Source: Ollibium composti
Lineage (GTDB): Bacteria > Pseudomonadota > Alphaproteobacteria > Rhizobiales > Rhizobiaceae
DNA length: 64,000 bases
Direction: 5' to 3'
NCBI RefSeq assembly: GCF_004801285.1
Contig: NZ_SSNY01000003.1
Coordinates: 459,419-523,418, forward strand
Positions 19,326 to 29,303 of the stretch are shown here, piece after piece. A program made the position numbers and the translations under genes. The notes beneath the pieces are model-generated. The model was given only the letters and a program-made list of their open reading frames with translations, did no database searches and was not told the DNA's origin. The stretch's first letter is position 1; every line of letters begins with the position of its first letter.

Positions 19326-19442
19326 GATCGCAGTATAGGAAGATTCGCCGGCCAAGAGCAGTCGAAGCAGGGCTTGGCCGCAAAAAAGCCGGGATGACGG
19401 GGGCTGTCTGTGGACAGCCGGGTCAAGTTCGAGGGAACGGGA

Positions 19443-19931
19443 ATGAAACGCGCGTCGATTGCCGCTCTTGTGTGCCTGCTCGCGCCGTCGGCGGCGTTTG
19501 CCGGACCGGCCTCGAACGCGGTGAAATTCTTCTATACGCCTGACGTGCGTTTCGAGCCTGACCCAAAGTACCGCGACCGCTTCACCGAACCGGTGACGAA
19601 GCTGTTCGAACTGAACGATGAAGCGGTCCGGAAAAACCCGGACGTGATCGCCTGCATCGATTTCGATCCGGGCCTCGACGCGCAGGATTTCGACCAGAAG
19701 ACGGTTTCGAAGACGCTCAAGCTCGTCGAGGCGCTGGACGGAGATACCGGCACCGTGACCGCGACGTTCACGCTCTTTCCGGCCGATGCCGGAATGGAAG
19801 GTGCCGCCCGCGAGATGGTCTGGTCGGTGAAGAAGGTCGACGGCAAGTGGAAGATCGCCGACATTGCTTCCAAAACCAACGGCTGGACGCTCAGCCAGCT
19901 TCAATGCATGACCGGCCAGAGCCTGGAATAG
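19443..19931 (+). CDS. Small exported protein, DUF3828-like, first of a tandem pair
   Basis: A 162-aa protein with a clear signal peptide ([19 protein letters not shown]). The mature part has [19 protein letters not shown], a [14 protein letters not shown] segment, and a C-terminal [16 protein letters not shown] ending with WTLSQLQC. It resembles DUF3828-type periplasmic proteins; function unknown. The same N-terminal and C-terminal landmarks recur in the next gene, 4 bp downstream, so the two are tandem paralogues. Two cysteines in the mature part could form a disulfide. Confidence 0.75.
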   Translation: MKRASIAALVCLLAPSAAFAGPASNAVKFFYTPDVRFEPDPKYRDRFTEPVTKLFELNDEAVRKNPDVIACIDFDPGLDAQDFDQKTVSKTLKLVEALDGDTGTVTATFTLFPADAGMEGAAREMVWSVKKVDGKWKIADIASKTNGWTLSQLQCMTGQSLE

Positions 19932-19935
19932 GTCG

Positions 19936-20466
19936 ATGCGCGTGACCGTCCGGCTGCTGCTCGCCCTTGCCTGCGCGGTGGGATGGTGCAACGCCGCCAG
20001 CGCGGACGCCTTGCAGGGCGCTGCACCCGCCAAGCTATCGTCGGCGTCGCCGTCGAGCGGAAATACCCCGGTCGCGGCTCAGCCGGGCTCGCCGACCGCC
20101 CTGATAAAACCCTTCTATGAGCATTTCGGCCTCGAACGCGATCCGGCCCAGCGCGCCAACTTCGTCGATCCGGCGAAGAAGGTGCTGGACGACGCCGAGG
20201 CGCTGGAAAAGTCGGGGCAAGGCGAATGCCTCGACCCCAACATGGCACTCGACAACGCCGACGCCGACAAGGACGCCATCGCCGGCAGCCTGAAGATGCT
20301 GGAGGCGATCAACGGCTACCGCGCCAAGGTGGTCGTCGCCTTCGCCGAAGGCGGCCACCCGCACCGACTGGAATGGAAGCTCGAAAAGGTCGGCGACGCC
20401 TGGAAGATCGCCGACCTGCTTTCCGTCACCGGCGAATGGGAACTCAGCCAGTACCAGTGCGAGTAG
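19936..20466 (+). CDS. Small exported protein, paralogue of the preceding gene
   Basis: A 176-aa protein with signal peptide ([21 protein letters not shown]), a low-complexity linker rich in S, A and P, then a domain matching its neighbour: [35 protein letters not shown] and [24 protein letters not shown]. The shared pattern FY..F..(E)RDP/DP, CxD.....DA(D/Q) and WKIAD......W.LSQ.QC supports duplication and divergence. It sits 4 bp after the first copy, probably in the same transcript, and is convergent with queF, only 1 bp away. Confidence 0.75.
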   Translation: MRVTVRLLLALACAVGWCNAASADALQGAAPAKLSSASPSSGNTPVAAQPGSPTALIKPFYEHFGLERDPAQRANFVDPAKKVLDDAEALEKSGQGECLDPNMALDNADADKDAIAGSLKMLEAINGYRAKVVVAFAEGGHPHRLEWKLEKVGDAWKIADLLSVTGEWELSQYQCE

Positions 20467-20467
20467 T

Positions 20468-20929
20468 TCAGCCGCGCCCGCGATAGGGCGCAACGCCCAT
20501 ATCCGGCAGCCAGGCGCCTTCCGGCGGTGCGCCGGTCTGCCAGAACACGTCGATCGGGATGCCGCCGCGCGGATACCAGAAGCCGCCGATGCGCAACCAC
20601 AGCGGCTTCGTCGCTGTCACGATGCGCCGTGCGATCGTCACCGTGCAATCTTCGTGGAAGGCCCCATGGTTGCGGAACGAAGTCAGGAACAGTTTCAGCG
20701 ACTTCGATTCGACCAGGAGCGTGTCCGGCGCATAGTCGATGACGATATGGGCGAAATCCGGCTGCCCGGTGACCGGGCAGAGCGAGGTGAATTCCGGGCA
20801 GGCGAAGCGCACGATGGCCGGCGGGCCGTCGCCTTGGCTGAACGGCACCGTTTCCAGGACCGCTTGATCCGGGCTTTCTGGCGTCTCGACCCGGGCGCCG
20901 AGTTGAGTAAGCTTCTCTGTGATGGTCAT
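20468..20929 (-). CDS. queF: NADPH-dependent 7-cyano-7-deazaguanine reductase (preQ0 to preQ1)
   Basis: Reduces the nitrile of preQ0 to preQ1 in queuosine biosynthesis. The 153-aa unimodular (type I) form has the catalytic cysteine in [14 protein letters not shown] with its partner aspartate six residues later, the QueF motif [21 protein letters not shown] and the substrate-binding HED. Start at 20929 gives [11 protein letters not shown]. The longer frame to 20995 would overlap the divergent oxidoreductase gene and is not supported. Confidence 0.95.
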   Translation of the reverse strand: MTITEKLTQLGARVETPESPDQAVLETVPFSQGDGPPAIVRFACPEFTSLCPVTGQPDFAHIVIDYAPDTLLVESKSLKLFLTSFRNHGAFHEDCTVTIARRIVTATKPLWLRIGGFWYPRGGIPIDVFWQTGAPPEGAWLPDMGVAPYRGRG

Positions 20930-20981
20930 CGGGCAGGCTCCTTTGCGGGCGGCTCCTAACATGCAATCGGAACGCCAGCAT

Positions 20982-23030
20982 ATGAACGCCAGCAACGATC
21001 CGCTTCTTCAACCCTATCAGCTAAAACACCTGACGCTGAAGAACCGCGTCATGTCGACCAGTCACGAGCCGGCCTATTCCGAAGACGGCATGCCGAAGGC
21101 GCGCTACCGGCTTTACCATGCCGAAAAGGCCAGGGGCGGCATGGCGCTGACCATGACGGCGGGTTCGGCGATCGTCAGCAGAGACAGCCCGGCCGCCTTC
21201 GGCAATCTGCATCTCTATGACGACGCCATCGTGCCGTGGCTCAAGGAACTGGCCGACGACTGCCACCAACACGACTGCAAGGTGATGATCCAGATCACCC
21301 ATCTCGGCCGCCGCACCGGCTGGAACAAGGCCGACTGGCTGCCGGTGCTTTCCGCTTCGCCGGTGCGCGAGCCGGCGCACCGCGCTTTCCCCAAGACGGC
21401 GGAGGACTGGGATATCGAGCGCATCGTCGCCGACTACGCGTCGGCCGCACAGCGCTGCCAGGAGGCCGGGCTGGACGGCATCGAGTTCGAATCCTACGGC
21501 CACCTGATGGACGGCTTCTGGTCTCCGGCTACCAACCACCGCGACGACGAATTCAACGGTTCGCTGGAGAACCGCCTGCGCTTCACGCATCTGGTGCTGG
21601 ACGCCGTGCGCAAGGCAGTGGGCGAGAAATTCGTCGTCGGCATCCGCATGGTCGCCGACGAGGATCTTTCCGCCGGCCTGTCGAAGGAGGAAGGCATAGA
21701 GATCGCCCGGCAGCTGGCCAATTCCGGCAAGGTCGATTTTTTGAACATCATCCGCGGCACCATCGAGACGGATGCCGCCCTGACCAAGGTGATACCCGTC
21801 ACCGGCATGCGCTCCTCGCCGCACCTCGACTTTGCCGGTGAGGTCAGGGCGGCGACCAAGTTCCCGACCTTCCATGCCGCGCGCATCTCCGACGTCGCCA
21901 CCGCGCGCCATGCCATCGCGACGGGCAAGCTCGACATGGTGGGCATGACGCGCGCCCACATCGCCGACCCGCATATCGTGAAAAAGGTGATGGAGGGCAG
22001 GGAGCATGAAATCCGCCCCTGCGTCGGCGCCACCTACTGCCTCGACCGCATCTACGAAGGCGGCGAGGCGCTATGCGTCCACAACGCGGCGACCGGCCGC
22101 GAGGCCTGGATTCCGCACACCATCCGCAAGGCGGAAGGGCCGGCAAGAAAGATCGTGGTGGTTGGCGCCGGCCCGGCCGGGCTGGAGGCGGCGCGGGTGA
22201 CGGCCGAGTGCGGCCATAAGGTGACCGTACTGGAAGCATCCGGACAGGCCGGCGGGCAGGTGCGTCTGGCCACCCACAATCCACGCCGCAAGGAACTGAT
22301 CGGCATCGTCGACTGGCGCCTTGCCGAGCTTGAGCGGCTCGGCGTCGAGATTCGCTACGACACCTGGGCGGAAGCCGGCGACGTGCTGGCGCTGTCGCCC
22401 GACGTCGTGATCGTCGCCACCGGCGGCCTGCCGCAGAACCCGCCGCTGGAGGTGGGCGACGACCTGGTGACGTCGAGCTGGGACATCATGGCCGGCAGCA
22501 TCAAGCCGGCCGAAACCGTCCTGCTCTACGACGACAATGGCGGGCATCAAGGCATGGGCGCGGCCGAACTGATCGCCAATGCCGGCGCAAAGCTGGAACT
22601 GGTGTCGCCGGAGCGGTTTTTCGCGCCGGAAATGGGCGGCATGAACCATGTGCCCTACATGAAAGCCTTCCACGAGAAGGGGGTGACCGTCACCATCAAC
22701 ACTCGGCTGAAAGCGGTACGGCGTGAAGGAAATCAACTGGTTGCGACGTTGTCTTCGGATTTTGCCAAAGATTGGAACGCCGAACGGCACGTCGACCAGG
22801 TGGTGGTCGAGCACGGCACCGCGCCGCTCGACGATCTCTATCTGGCACTGAAACCGCTGTCGAAGAACCTCGGCGCGGTGGACTACGAGCGGCTGGTGAA
22901 GGGCGGCGCCATCTTCCCCGACCGGAACGCCGATGGCCGCTTCGTTGTCTTCCGTATCGGCGACGCTGTCGCCTCGCGCAACATCCACGCGGCGATCTAC
23001 GACGGCATCCGCTTCGGCATCAGGGTCTGA
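20982..23030 (+). CDS. OYE-type NADH:flavin oxidoreductase / N-demethylase-like fusion enzyme
   Basis: A 682-aa two-part flavoenzyme: an FMN TIM barrel (residues about 10-370; [21 protein letters not shown]) and an FAD/NAD(P) domain starting with [15 protein letters not shown] near residue 388. The architecture is that of trimethylamine dehydrogenase, 2,4-dienoyl-CoA reductase, and rhizobial dimethylglycine/stachydrine demethylases (DgcA group), which I favour from [14 protein letters not shown]. In this iron-sulfur region cysteines are at 347, 353 and 365, but residue 350, cysteine in trimethylamine dehydrogenase, is alanine. ATG 20982 is chosen; ATG 20961 is possible. Divergent from queF. 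Confidence 0.88.
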   Translation: MNASNDPLLQPYQLKHLTLKNRVMSTSHEPAYSEDGMPKARYRLYHAEKARGGMALTMTAGSAIVSRDSPAAFGNLHLYDDAIVPWLKELADDCHQHDCKVMIQITHLGRRTGWNKADWLPVLSASPVREPAHRAFPKTAEDWDIERIVADYASAAQRCQEAGLDGIEFESYGHLMDGFWSPATNHRDDEFNGSLENRLRFTHLVLDAVRKAVGEKFVVGIRMVADEDLSAGLSKEEGIEIARQLANSGKVDFLNIIRGTIETDAALTKVIPVTGMRSSPHLDFAGEVRAATKFPTFHAARISDVATARHAIATGKLDMVGMTRAHIADPHIVKKVMEGREHEIRPCVGATYCLDRIYEGGEALCVHNAATGREAWIPHTIRKAEGPARKIVVVGAGPAGLEAARVTAECGHKVTVLEASGQAGGQVRLATHNPRRKELIGIVDWRLAELERLGVEIRYDTWAEAGDVLALSPDVVIVATGGLPQNPPLEVGDDLVTSSWDIMAGSIKPAETVLLYDDNGGHQGMGAAELIANAGAKLELVSPERFFAPEMGGMNHVPYMKAFHEKGVTVTINTRLKAVRREGNQLVATLSSDFAKDWNAERHVDQVVVEHGTAPLDDLYLALKPLSKNLGAVDYERLVKGGAIFPDRNADGRFVVFRIGDAVASRNIHAAIYDGIRFGIRV

Positions 23031-23137
23031 ATGCGCGCGGCCGTCGGCACGAGAGCCATGTGCCGGTGGCCGCGCGCTGCGCACGCCGGTTGCATGGACC
23101 TTGGCCCATGCGGGGGCGAGCGCCGTCGGGCAGGTTT

Positions 23138-23545
23138 TCAGAACATCCGCGCGATCGCCATGCACAGCACCGTCAGGGCGAGCAGTCGGGCCGCGACGCG
23201 TTCGCCCTTCGCCATCGTGCCGCGCAGCGCGGCGGTCGTCGCTTCGTCCGCGCCGGCAAGTTGCCGGCGGGCCGGACCGACAAGCGCGCCGAGCACCCCT
23301 GCCGCCGCAAGGGCGGCGAGGATGCCGATCCCGAGCACCAGTTCCATGTTGCCGAAGACGCCCTGGTGGAAGAAATACCAGAGCAGGGCGCCGGTGATCA
23401 GGGCCAGCGTTGCGGACCCCATCTGCGGGCCGAAGAAGCGCTCCGCCTTGATCTCCGGATCGCGGGCAATGGTAAAGGTCGTGCCGGCCCAGAAGACGCC
23501 GGCCATGACATGCAGCCCGAGAACGACGATATAGACATATTCCAT
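23138..23545 (-). CDS. Four-helix inner-membrane protein, function unknown
   Basis: A 135-aa hydrophobic protein with about four transmembrane helices: EYVYIVVLGLHVMAGVFWAG, MGSATLALITGALLWYF, LVLGIGILAALAAAGVLGAL and ARLLALTVLCMAIARMF. The histidine-containing first helix recalls CopD/DUF2269-type proteins that bind haem, but no family is certain. AGGA precedes ATG 23545, which is preferred to 23569. It is divergent from a MarR regulator 93 bp away, which likely controls it. Confidence 0.7.
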   Translation of the reverse strand: MEYVYIVVLGLHVMAGVFWAGTTFTIARDPEIKAERFFGPQMGSATLALITGALLWYFFHQGVFGNMELVLGIGILAALAAAGVLGALVGPARRQLAGADEATTAALRGTMAKGERVAARLLALTVLCMAIARMF

Positions 23546-23637
23546 GATCCGTTCCTCGCTTCCGTTCATGCATATTGATAGATATCGAATGATTAGACGT
23601 CAATTGTTTTGGGTGAATTTGCTGTTATGATCCTGCC

Positions 23638-24063
23638 ATGAAGCTGACATCCGTCCCCATCGGAATGGACCTTTTCCGCACCACGAAAGTGCTTTCGCAG
23701 GCTTTCGAGGCGAGGCTTGTCGAGGCCGGCGGCGGCCTGCCGACATGGCTCACCTTGCTGTCGGTCAAGTCGCAGGCGTCCGCCAACCAGCGGGAACTGG
23801 CGGGCATGATCGGCATCCAGGGCGCGACCCTGACGCATCATCTCAACGCGATGGAAAAGCAGGGCTTGTTGACGCGGCGGCGCGATCCGGCCAACCGGCG
23901 CGTGCACAGGGTCGAGCTGACGGATGCGGGGGAAGCGCTTTTCCTACGCCTGCGCGATGTTGCGGTGGCATTCGACAAACGGCTGCGTGCCGGAATTCCG
24001 GACGACCAGGTCGCTCAGGTCGCGGCCATGCTTGCGACGTTTCGGGCCAACGTGGGGGACTGA
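23638..24063 (+). CDS. MarR-family transcriptional regulator
   Basis: A 141-aa dimeric winged-helix repressor. The HTH is at about residues 52-78 (NQRELAGMIGIQGATLTHHLNAMEK) followed by the wing GLLTRRRDPANRRVHRVELTDAG, the MarR hallmark. It is divergent from the small membrane protein; the AT-rich gap contains TTGATAGATATCGAA at 23575-23589, an imperfect inverted repeat that could be its operator (low certainty). The inducer is unknown. Confidence 0.92.
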   Translation: MKLTSVPIGMDLFRTTKVLSQAFEARLVEAGGGLPTWLTLLSVKSQASANQRELAGMIGIQGATLTHHLNAMEKQGLLTRRRDPANRRVHRVELTDAGEALFLRLRDVAVAFDKRLRAGIPDDQVAQVAAMLATFRANVGD

Positions 24064-24081
24064 ACGCCGCCGCCGGCTCCG

Positions 24082-26163
24082 TCAGGCGACGTTGCCTTGC
24101 ACGACGGTGAGCTTCGCCTTCTTCGGCGCGCGGGCGGCGAGCCAGGCGCGCGCCTCCTCCTGCGGCATCGGGAAAGCAACGGAATAGCCCTGTACCTGCT
24201 CGCAGCCGATTGCGAGCAGGGAATCGAGTTCGGCTTCGGTCTCGGCGCCCTCGGCGACGATGGAGATGCCGAGCCCGCGTGCCAATTCGGTGATGGCGCG
24301 CACGATCTTGGAGTTGTCGCCGTTCTGGTGGATGTTCTGGACGAAACGGCGGTCGATCTTGAGGCGGTCGATCTCGTTCGGGTTGACGTGGCTGAGCGAG
24401 GCATAGCCGGTGCCGAAATCGTCGAGCTCCAGATGCACGCCGGCCGAACGGATGTGCCTGAGCTTGGCGGCGATACCCGTCTTTTCGTCGTCGAGGATGA
24501 CGGATTCGACGATCTCCAGCGACAGTCTGTCTGCCGGCAACCCGGCCTCTTCAAGGGTGCGAAACAGGAAGGCGTCGAAATCCGGTTCACGCAGTTCCGT
24601 GCCGGAGACGTTGACGGCCAGCCGCCCGAAGCCGATGCCGGCGCGGTGCCACTCCGCCGCCTCCGCCACCGCCTTGGCGATGACGATACGGCCGATATCG
24701 GCCATCAGGCCGCATTTTTCGGCGACGGGAATGAATTCGCCGGGCGAAACCATGCCGCGCGTCTTGTGCTTCCAGCGCACCAGCGCCTCGACGCCGCCGA
24801 TCGAACCGTCGACAAGCGAAACCTGCGGCTGGAAAAAGACCTGGAAGCCTTTTTCGGCGATGGCCATGCGCATATCCTGCTCGAGCTGCTTACGATGGTC
24901 GAGCTCGCGGCGCAGCTCTTCCGAGAAGAAGGAGAAGGTGCCGCCGCCGAGCTTCTTGGCCGAGTAGAGCGCGAGATCCGCATGCACCATCAGATCCTTG
25001 GCGTTGTCGGCGTCGACCGGATAGACGGCGATGCCGGCGCTCGCGCCGGGCAGGATGGTGGTGCCCTGGAAAACGATCGGCTGGTTGACGCGCGACAGGA
25101 TGCGCCGGGCCACCATGTTGATGTCTTCAGTGTCGCCCGCCCCGTTGAGGATGATGACGAATTCGTCGCCGCCGAGCCTGATGCACAGATCGGAGGCGCG
25201 GCAGGATTCGCGCATGCGCTGGGCGGTCGCCACCAGAACGTAGTCGCCGGCCGCATGGCCCAGCGTGTCGTTGATCTGCTTGAAGCGGTCGAGGTCGAGC
25301 TGGACCACCGCCAGCCGCTCGCGCCGGCGATATGCACCCTTGATGAGCGTGTCGAAATGGTCGGTGAGGAAGGCGCGGTTGTGCAGCCCCGTCAACCCGT
25401 CGTGCACGGCGATGAAGGCCATGGAATTGCGTGCGTCGATGAGTTCGTGGGTCTTGCGCAGGATGGCGTTCGACATCGGCCGGAAAATGAACAGCGCGAC
25501 CAGTATGATGACGCCGATGGTGGCGAAGAACAGGTTGCGATGCAGGTTGAGCATGCCCTGCGAGCGCCGTTCGGCCATGGCGCTGATACGCTGGCCGAGG
25601 GCCGAGTAGCCTGACAGCGTGGCGTTGGCGAGCGAAGGGTCGAGAGCGGTATATTCGCCGCCGGCCTTGCGGGAGTTCGCGCCGGCATAGCTGCGATCGA
25701 GCTCCGCTTCGAGCGCAGCCGTCAGCCGTCGCCCATTGGCGGCGAGGCCGACGGAGAAATAGTCGAGATGAAACGGCTTGCCGTAGAGCACGCTTTCGAT
25801 CGAATTCGGGTCGTAGCGTGCCGGTGACGTCGGGTCGGCGTCCGTGTCGTCGACAAACAGGTCGTAGTTCTTCTCGAATTCCTCAGTGGCAACCTTGAGG
25901 TCGCGGACGAAGGCCGGCTTCCTGTTGGGCGAAGCCGCTTCCGCGGCGCTTGCGAGGAAGACGATGCGCTGCGACAGCGCTTTTTGCGTCGACACCATGT
26001 CGAGCAAGGCGCCGTCGCGCTGCTGGGCCGCCATCATCTCCTGCAGGAGCACGAAGGAGGCGACCGCCATGGCCGCGATGATGAGCAGGGCAACCCAATA
26101 GGCGCTCTTGATCAGGAGCACGAGCCGGCCGGAAACGGCGGCTTGCACGGATGGCTGCGACAT
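24082..26163 (-). CDS. Membrane-bound GGDEF-EAL cyclic-di-GMP enzyme
   Basis: A 693-aa inner-membrane signalling protein: helix at residues about 14-36, a roughly 190-residue periplasmic sensor without a family I recognise, a second helix at about 228-248, then GGDEF and EAL domains. The synthase site RLGGDEFV is intact, and an inhibitory RxxD (RASD) lies five residues before it. The phosphodiesterase residues are also present: [28 protein letters not shown], the lysine in LKIDRRF and EGAE. Both activities are therefore possible. Start 26163 (MSQPSVQAA) is chosen because the frame to 26409 has no signal-like start. Divergent from kbl. Confidence 0.93.
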   Translation of the reverse strand: MSQPSVQAAVSGRLVLLIKSAYWVALLIIAAMAVASFVLLQEMMAAQQRDGALLDMVSTQKALSQRIVFLASAAEAASPNRKPAFVRDLKVATEEFEKNYDLFVDDTDADPTSPARYDPNSIESVLYGKPFHLDYFSVGLAANGRRLTAALEAELDRSYAGANSRKAGGEYTALDPSLANATLSGYSALGQRISAMAERRSQGMLNLHRNLFFATIGVIILVALFIFRPMSNAILRKTHELIDARNSMAFIAVHDGLTGLHNRAFLTDHFDTLIKGAYRRRERLAVVQLDLDRFKQINDTLGHAAGDYVLVATAQRMRESCRASDLCIRLGGDEFVIILNGAGDTEDINMVARRILSRVNQPIVFQGTTILPGASAGIAVYPVDADNAKDLMVHADLALYSAKKLGGGTFSFFSEELRRELDHRKQLEQDMRMAIAEKGFQVFFQPQVSLVDGSIGGVEALVRWKHKTRGMVSPGEFIPVAEKCGLMADIGRIVIAKAVAEAAEWHRAGIGFGRLAVNVSGTELREPDFDAFLFRTLEEAGLPADRLSLEIVESVILDDEKTGIAAKLRHIRSAGVHLELDDFGTGYASLSHVNPNEIDRLKIDRRFVQNIHQNGDNSKIVRAITELARGLGISIVAEGAETEAELDSLLAIGCEQVQGYSVAFPMPQEEARAWLAARAPKKAKLTVVQGNVA

Positions 26164-26348
26164 CGACCGGATTGCTTTCCCAAGATGCGTTCTGCGAGGG
26201 ATCGTGGGCAGGCAATGGTTAAGGTGTGAAGAAAACACGCCGCCTGCGCCGTGCCGTCGATGCCGAAAAGATGTGCAATGGTTATCGACTGGTTGCGAAA
26301 AGCGCATGCTTTGCCGCAATTTCCGCGATCGCGTGTTTTGCGGTGGAT

Positions 26349-26386
26349 TTTTGTTGCGCCCGGCGCGACAGTCGCCCGCGACAAAA
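26349..26386 (+). promoter_or_regulatory. Leader hairpin abutting the kbl ribosome-binding site
   Basis: TTTTGTTGCG (26349-26358) and CGCGACAAAA (26377-26386) pair over all ten positions with one G-U pair, with an inner GGCG/CGCC stem. The hairpin ends immediately before AGGGGG, the ribosome-binding site of kbl. It could regulate translation of the kbl-tdh pair or stabilise its message. It matches no riboswitch class that I know. Confidence 0.4.
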
Positions 26387-26396
26387 GGGGGAGCGC

Positions 26397-27584
26397 ATGA
26401 CCAACGCATTTCTTTCCCACATCGATGCGGAGCTCGAAGGATTGAAGGCCGCAGGCCTCTACAAGGCCGAGCGCGTCATCACCTCCATGCAGTCGGCCGA
26501 AATCGAGGTGGCGGACGGCGCCAGGGTTTTGAACTTCTGCGCCAACAACTATCTCGGCCTCGCCGACAACGCCGAACTCAGGCAGGCGGCGAAGGCCGCC
26601 CTCGACCGCTACGGCTACGGCATGGCCTCGGTGCGCTTCATCTGCGGCACGCAGGAGGAGCACAAGCAACTGGAGGCGAGGATTTCATCGTTCCTCGGAC
26701 TGGAGGACACGATCCTCTACGGCTCCTGCTTCGACGCAAACGGCGGCCTGTTCGAGACGCTGCTCGGCGAGGAGGATGCCGTCATCTCGGATGCCTTGAA
26801 CCACGCCTCGATCATCGACGGCGTGCGGCTGTCCAAGGCCAAGCGCTTCCGCTACGCCAACAACGACATGGCGGCGCTGGAGGAAGAATTGAAGAAGGCG
26901 GAAGGCTGCCGCTTCAAGCTGATCGCCACGGACGGCGTGTTCTCGATGGACGGCATCATCGCCAACTTGAAGGGCGTATGCGACCTGGCCGAGAAATACG
27001 GCGCCATGGTCATGGTCGACGACAGCCACGCCGTCGGCTTCGTCGGCGCTCACGGACGCGGCTCGGCCGAGCATTGCGGCGTCGAGGGCAGGGTGGATAT
27101 CGTCACCGGCACGCTGGGCAAGGCGCTCGGCGGCGCCTCGGGCGGCTATACGTCCGGCAGCCGACAGGTGGTGGACTGGCTGCGCCAGCGTTCGCGGCCC
27201 TACCTGTTCTCCAACACGCTGATGCCGGCCATCGCCGCCGCCTCGCTGAAGGTCTTCGACCTGATCGAACATGGCGACGGGCTGCGCAAGAAGCTCACCG
27301 ACAATGCCGCGCGCTTCCGCTCGTCCATGACGAAGCTCGGCTTCACCCTTGCCGGCGCCGATCACCCGATCATTCCGGTGATGCTGGGCGACGCCGCACT
27401 TGCGCAGCAGATGGCGCAAAAGATGCTGGAGCGCGGCATCTTCGTGATCGGCTTTTCCTTCCCCGTGGTGCCGAAAGGGCAGGCCCGTATCCGCACGCAG
27501 ATGTCGGCCGCGCATTCGAGCGCCGACATCGACCGCGCGGTGGACGCTTTCGGGGAAGTGGGCAAGGAACTGGGGATTATCTGA
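26397..27584 (+). CDS. kbl: Glycine C-acetyltransferase (2-amino-3-ketobutyrate CoA ligase)
   Basis: PLP-dependent alpha-oxoamine synthase that splits 2-amino-3-ketobutyrate with CoA into glycine and acetyl-CoA, the second step of threonine catabolism. The 395-aa protein has [26 protein letters not shown] and the PLP-binding TLGKALGG with Schiff-base Lys242. A strong AGGGGG site precedes ATG 26397. The frame is open upstream to 26226 but without support. It overlaps tdh by one base (TGATG), so both steps of the pathway are made together. Confidence 0.97.
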   Translation: MTNAFLSHIDAELEGLKAAGLYKAERVITSMQSAEIEVADGARVLNFCANNYLGLADNAELRQAAKAALDRYGYGMASVRFICGTQEEHKQLEARISSFLGLEDTILYGSCFDANGGLFETLLGEEDAVISDALNHASIIDGVRLSKAKRFRYANNDMAALEEELKKAEGCRFKLIATDGVFSMDGIIANLKGVCDLAEKYGAMVMVDDSHAVGFVGAHGRGSAEHCGVEGRVDIVTGTLGKALGGASGGYTSGSRQVVDWLRQRSRPYLFSNTLMPAIAAASLKVFDLIEHGDGLRKKLTDNAARFRSSMTKLGFTLAGADHPIIPVMLGDAALAQQMAQKMLERGIFVIGFSFPVVPKGQARIRTQMSAAHSSADIDRAVDAFGEVGKELGII

Positions 27585-28618
27585 TGTCCAACATGATGCG
27601 TGCCTTGGTGAAGGCAAAGGCCGAACCCGGCATCTGGATGGAGCGGGTGCCGGTGCCGGAGATCGGCCCCAACGACGTGCTTATCAAGGTGAAGAAGTCC
27701 GCCATCTGCGGCACCGATGTCCATATCTACAACTGGGACCAGTGGGCTCAGAAGACCGTGCCGGTGCCGATGGTGACGGGGCACGAGTTCGTCGGCACCA
27801 TTGCCGATGTCGGCTCGGCCGTGACCGAATACAAGGTCGGCCAGCGCGTCTCGGGCGAGGGCCATATCGTCTGCGGCCATTGCCGCAACTGCCGGGCGGG
27901 CAGGGGACACCTGTGCCGCAACACTTTAGGAGTCGGCGTCAACCGGCCGGGTTCGTTCGGCGAATATGTCGCCATTCCCCAGCACAATGTCGTGCCGATC
28001 CCCGACGACGTGCCGGACGAGGTGGCGGCGATCTTCGATCCGCTCGGCAATGCGGTGCATACGGCACTTTCCTTCGACCTCGTCGGCGAGGACGTGCTGG
28101 TGACGGGCGCCGGCCCCATCGGCATTATGGGCGCGCTGGTGGCGCAGTGCGTTGGCGCGCGCAAGGTGGTCATCACCGACATCAACCCTTACCGGCTCGA
28201 CCTCGCCCGCAAGGTCGGCATCCACCACGTCGTCGATGCCTCGAAAGAAAAGTTGCGTGACGTCATGCTGCAGGAAGGCATGACCGAGGGCTTCGACGTC
28301 GGGCTGGAAATGTCGGGCTCGGCGGTCGCCTTCCGCGACATGATCGACACCATGAACAACGGCGGCAAGATCGCCATCCTCGGCATCGCGCCGACCGGCT
28401 TCGAGATCGACTGGAACAAGGTCATCTTCAAGATGCTGACGCTCAAGGGCATCTACGGTCGCGAGATGTTCGAGACCTGGTACAAGATGATCGCGCTGGT
28501 CCAGGGACCGCTCGACGTCACCGGCCTGATCACCCACCGCATCGGCATCGACGACTACCAGGCCGGTTTCGAGGCGATGAAGAGCGGCAATTCCGGCAAG
28601 GTTGTGATGGACTGGTGA
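27584..28618 (+). CDS. tdh: L-threonine 3-dehydrogenase
   Basis: Zinc-dependent medium-chain dehydrogenase that oxidises threonine to 2-amino-3-ketobutyrate, the substrate of the upstream kbl product. The 344-aa protein has the catalytic zinc region [20 protein letters not shown], the structural four-cysteine lobe [15 protein letters not shown], a Rossmann motif [11 protein letters not shown], and the Tdh-typical ending. The start overlaps the kbl stop by one base. Confidence 0.97.
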   Translation: MSNMMRALVKAKAEPGIWMERVPVPEIGPNDVLIKVKKSAICGTDVHIYNWDQWAQKTVPVPMVTGHEFVGTIADVGSAVTEYKVGQRVSGEGHIVCGHCRNCRAGRGHLCRNTLGVGVNRPGSFGEYVAIPQHNVVPIPDDVPDEVAAIFDPLGNAVHTALSFDLVGEDVLVTGAGPIGIMGALVAQCVGARKVVITDINPYRLDLARKVGIHHVVDASKEKLRDVMLQEGMTEGFDVGLEMSGSAVAFRDMIDTMNNGGKIAILGIAPTGFEIDWNKVIFKMLTLKGIYGREMFETWYKMIALVQGPLDVTGLITHRIGIDDYQAGFEAMKSGNSGKVVMDW

Positions 28619-28634
28619 AAGCTGTCGGCCGCCG

Positions 28635-29084
28635 TCATTCCTCGCCCTCGCGCATGAATTCTTCCAGCCGCTCCAGCCCGTAGTCGAATTCGGCAAGGCG
28701 CGCGGCGCCCATGGCCTGCGAGAGACGCCGCTCGAACGCCTTGGCCAGCGGCACCATCTCTCCATAGGCGGCCAGCCCGGCTTTGGTCAGCGTCAGATGC
28801 TCGATGCGGCGATCGTTTTCATCAGGGGTGCGCGACAGCCAGCGCCGCCGCTCCAGTTCGGCGACGGCGCGAGACACCTTGGTCTTGTGCATGGCGGACT
28901 GTTCGCCGAGCGTCTTGGCCGTCAAGGAGCCGTGCTGGCCGAGCCCCGCCAGCACGCGCCATTCCGGCCGCGTCAGGCCGAGCCTGTCCTTGTAGACGGC
29001 GGCGAATTCGCGGCTGACCAGATCGGCCAACCGGTAGAGCCGGTAAGGCAGGAAACTTTCCAGTTCGAGGATTTTGTCGTTCAT
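28635..29084 (-). CDS. MarR-family regulator next to homogentisate genes
   Basis: A 149-aa MarR protein: HTH around residues 54-80 (LTAKTLGEQSAMHKTKVSRAVAELERR) and wing WLSRTPDENDRRIEHLTLTKAG. It is divergent from hmgA, so it is a likely local repressor of homogentisate degradation, as MarR/IclR-type regulators are elsewhere; this is inference from position. The 219-bp gap to hmgA holds a long palindromic repeat (29101-29232) and two direct repeats of GAT-n-GTTACA (29245-29254 and 29260-29269), the latter a possible binding site. Confidence 0.9.
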   Translation of the reverse strand: MNDKILELESFLPYRLYRLADLVSREFAAVYKDRLGLTRPEWRVLAGLGQHGSLTAKTLGEQSAMHKTKVSRAVAELERRRWLSRTPDENDRRIEHLTLTKAGLAAYGEMVPLAKAFERRLSQAMGAARLAEFDYGLERLEEFMREGEE

Positions 29085-29100
29085 CGCATGATGTCCAATT

Positions 29101-29232
29101 GTGCGTCCTTCGAGGCTCGCTCCGCTCGCACCTCAGGATGAGGACCGCAGGGTGCCAACCTCGGCAAAGGAGCACCTGCGCCAACCTCCCTCATCCTGAG
29201 GTGCGAGCGGAGCGAGCCTCGAAGGACCGCAC
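29101..29232. repeat. Long palindromic intergenic repeat, copy 1
   Basis: Left arm 29101-29143 begins GTGCGTCCTTCGAGGCTCGC and runs through CTCAGGATGAGG; right arm 29189-29232 is its reverse complement with one inserted base (GGACCGCAC). The 45-bp centre differs from the other copies. Each arm itself contains an inner palindrome GGCTCGCTCCGCTCGCACC-like with GAGCGGAGCGAGC symmetry. Transcribed, it would form a hairpin of about 43 bp. It lies between divergent marR and hmgA. Confidence 0.95.
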
Positions 29233-29303
29233 CACCAAGCCGTTGATAGTTACAAAATCGATGGTTACAGATGAAACAAATACGGTCAATCCGGGAGGAT
29301 GCG

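Noticed and set aside
19326..20033. N-terminal extension of MutL by 236 residues
   Set aside because: The conserved MutL N-terminus starts at 19325; the extension overlaps two plausible genes on the other strand.
26164..26396. Glycine riboswitch before the glycine-forming kbl gene
   Set aside because: The conserved glycine-aptamer core and tandem layout are not visible; only a simple hairpin is.
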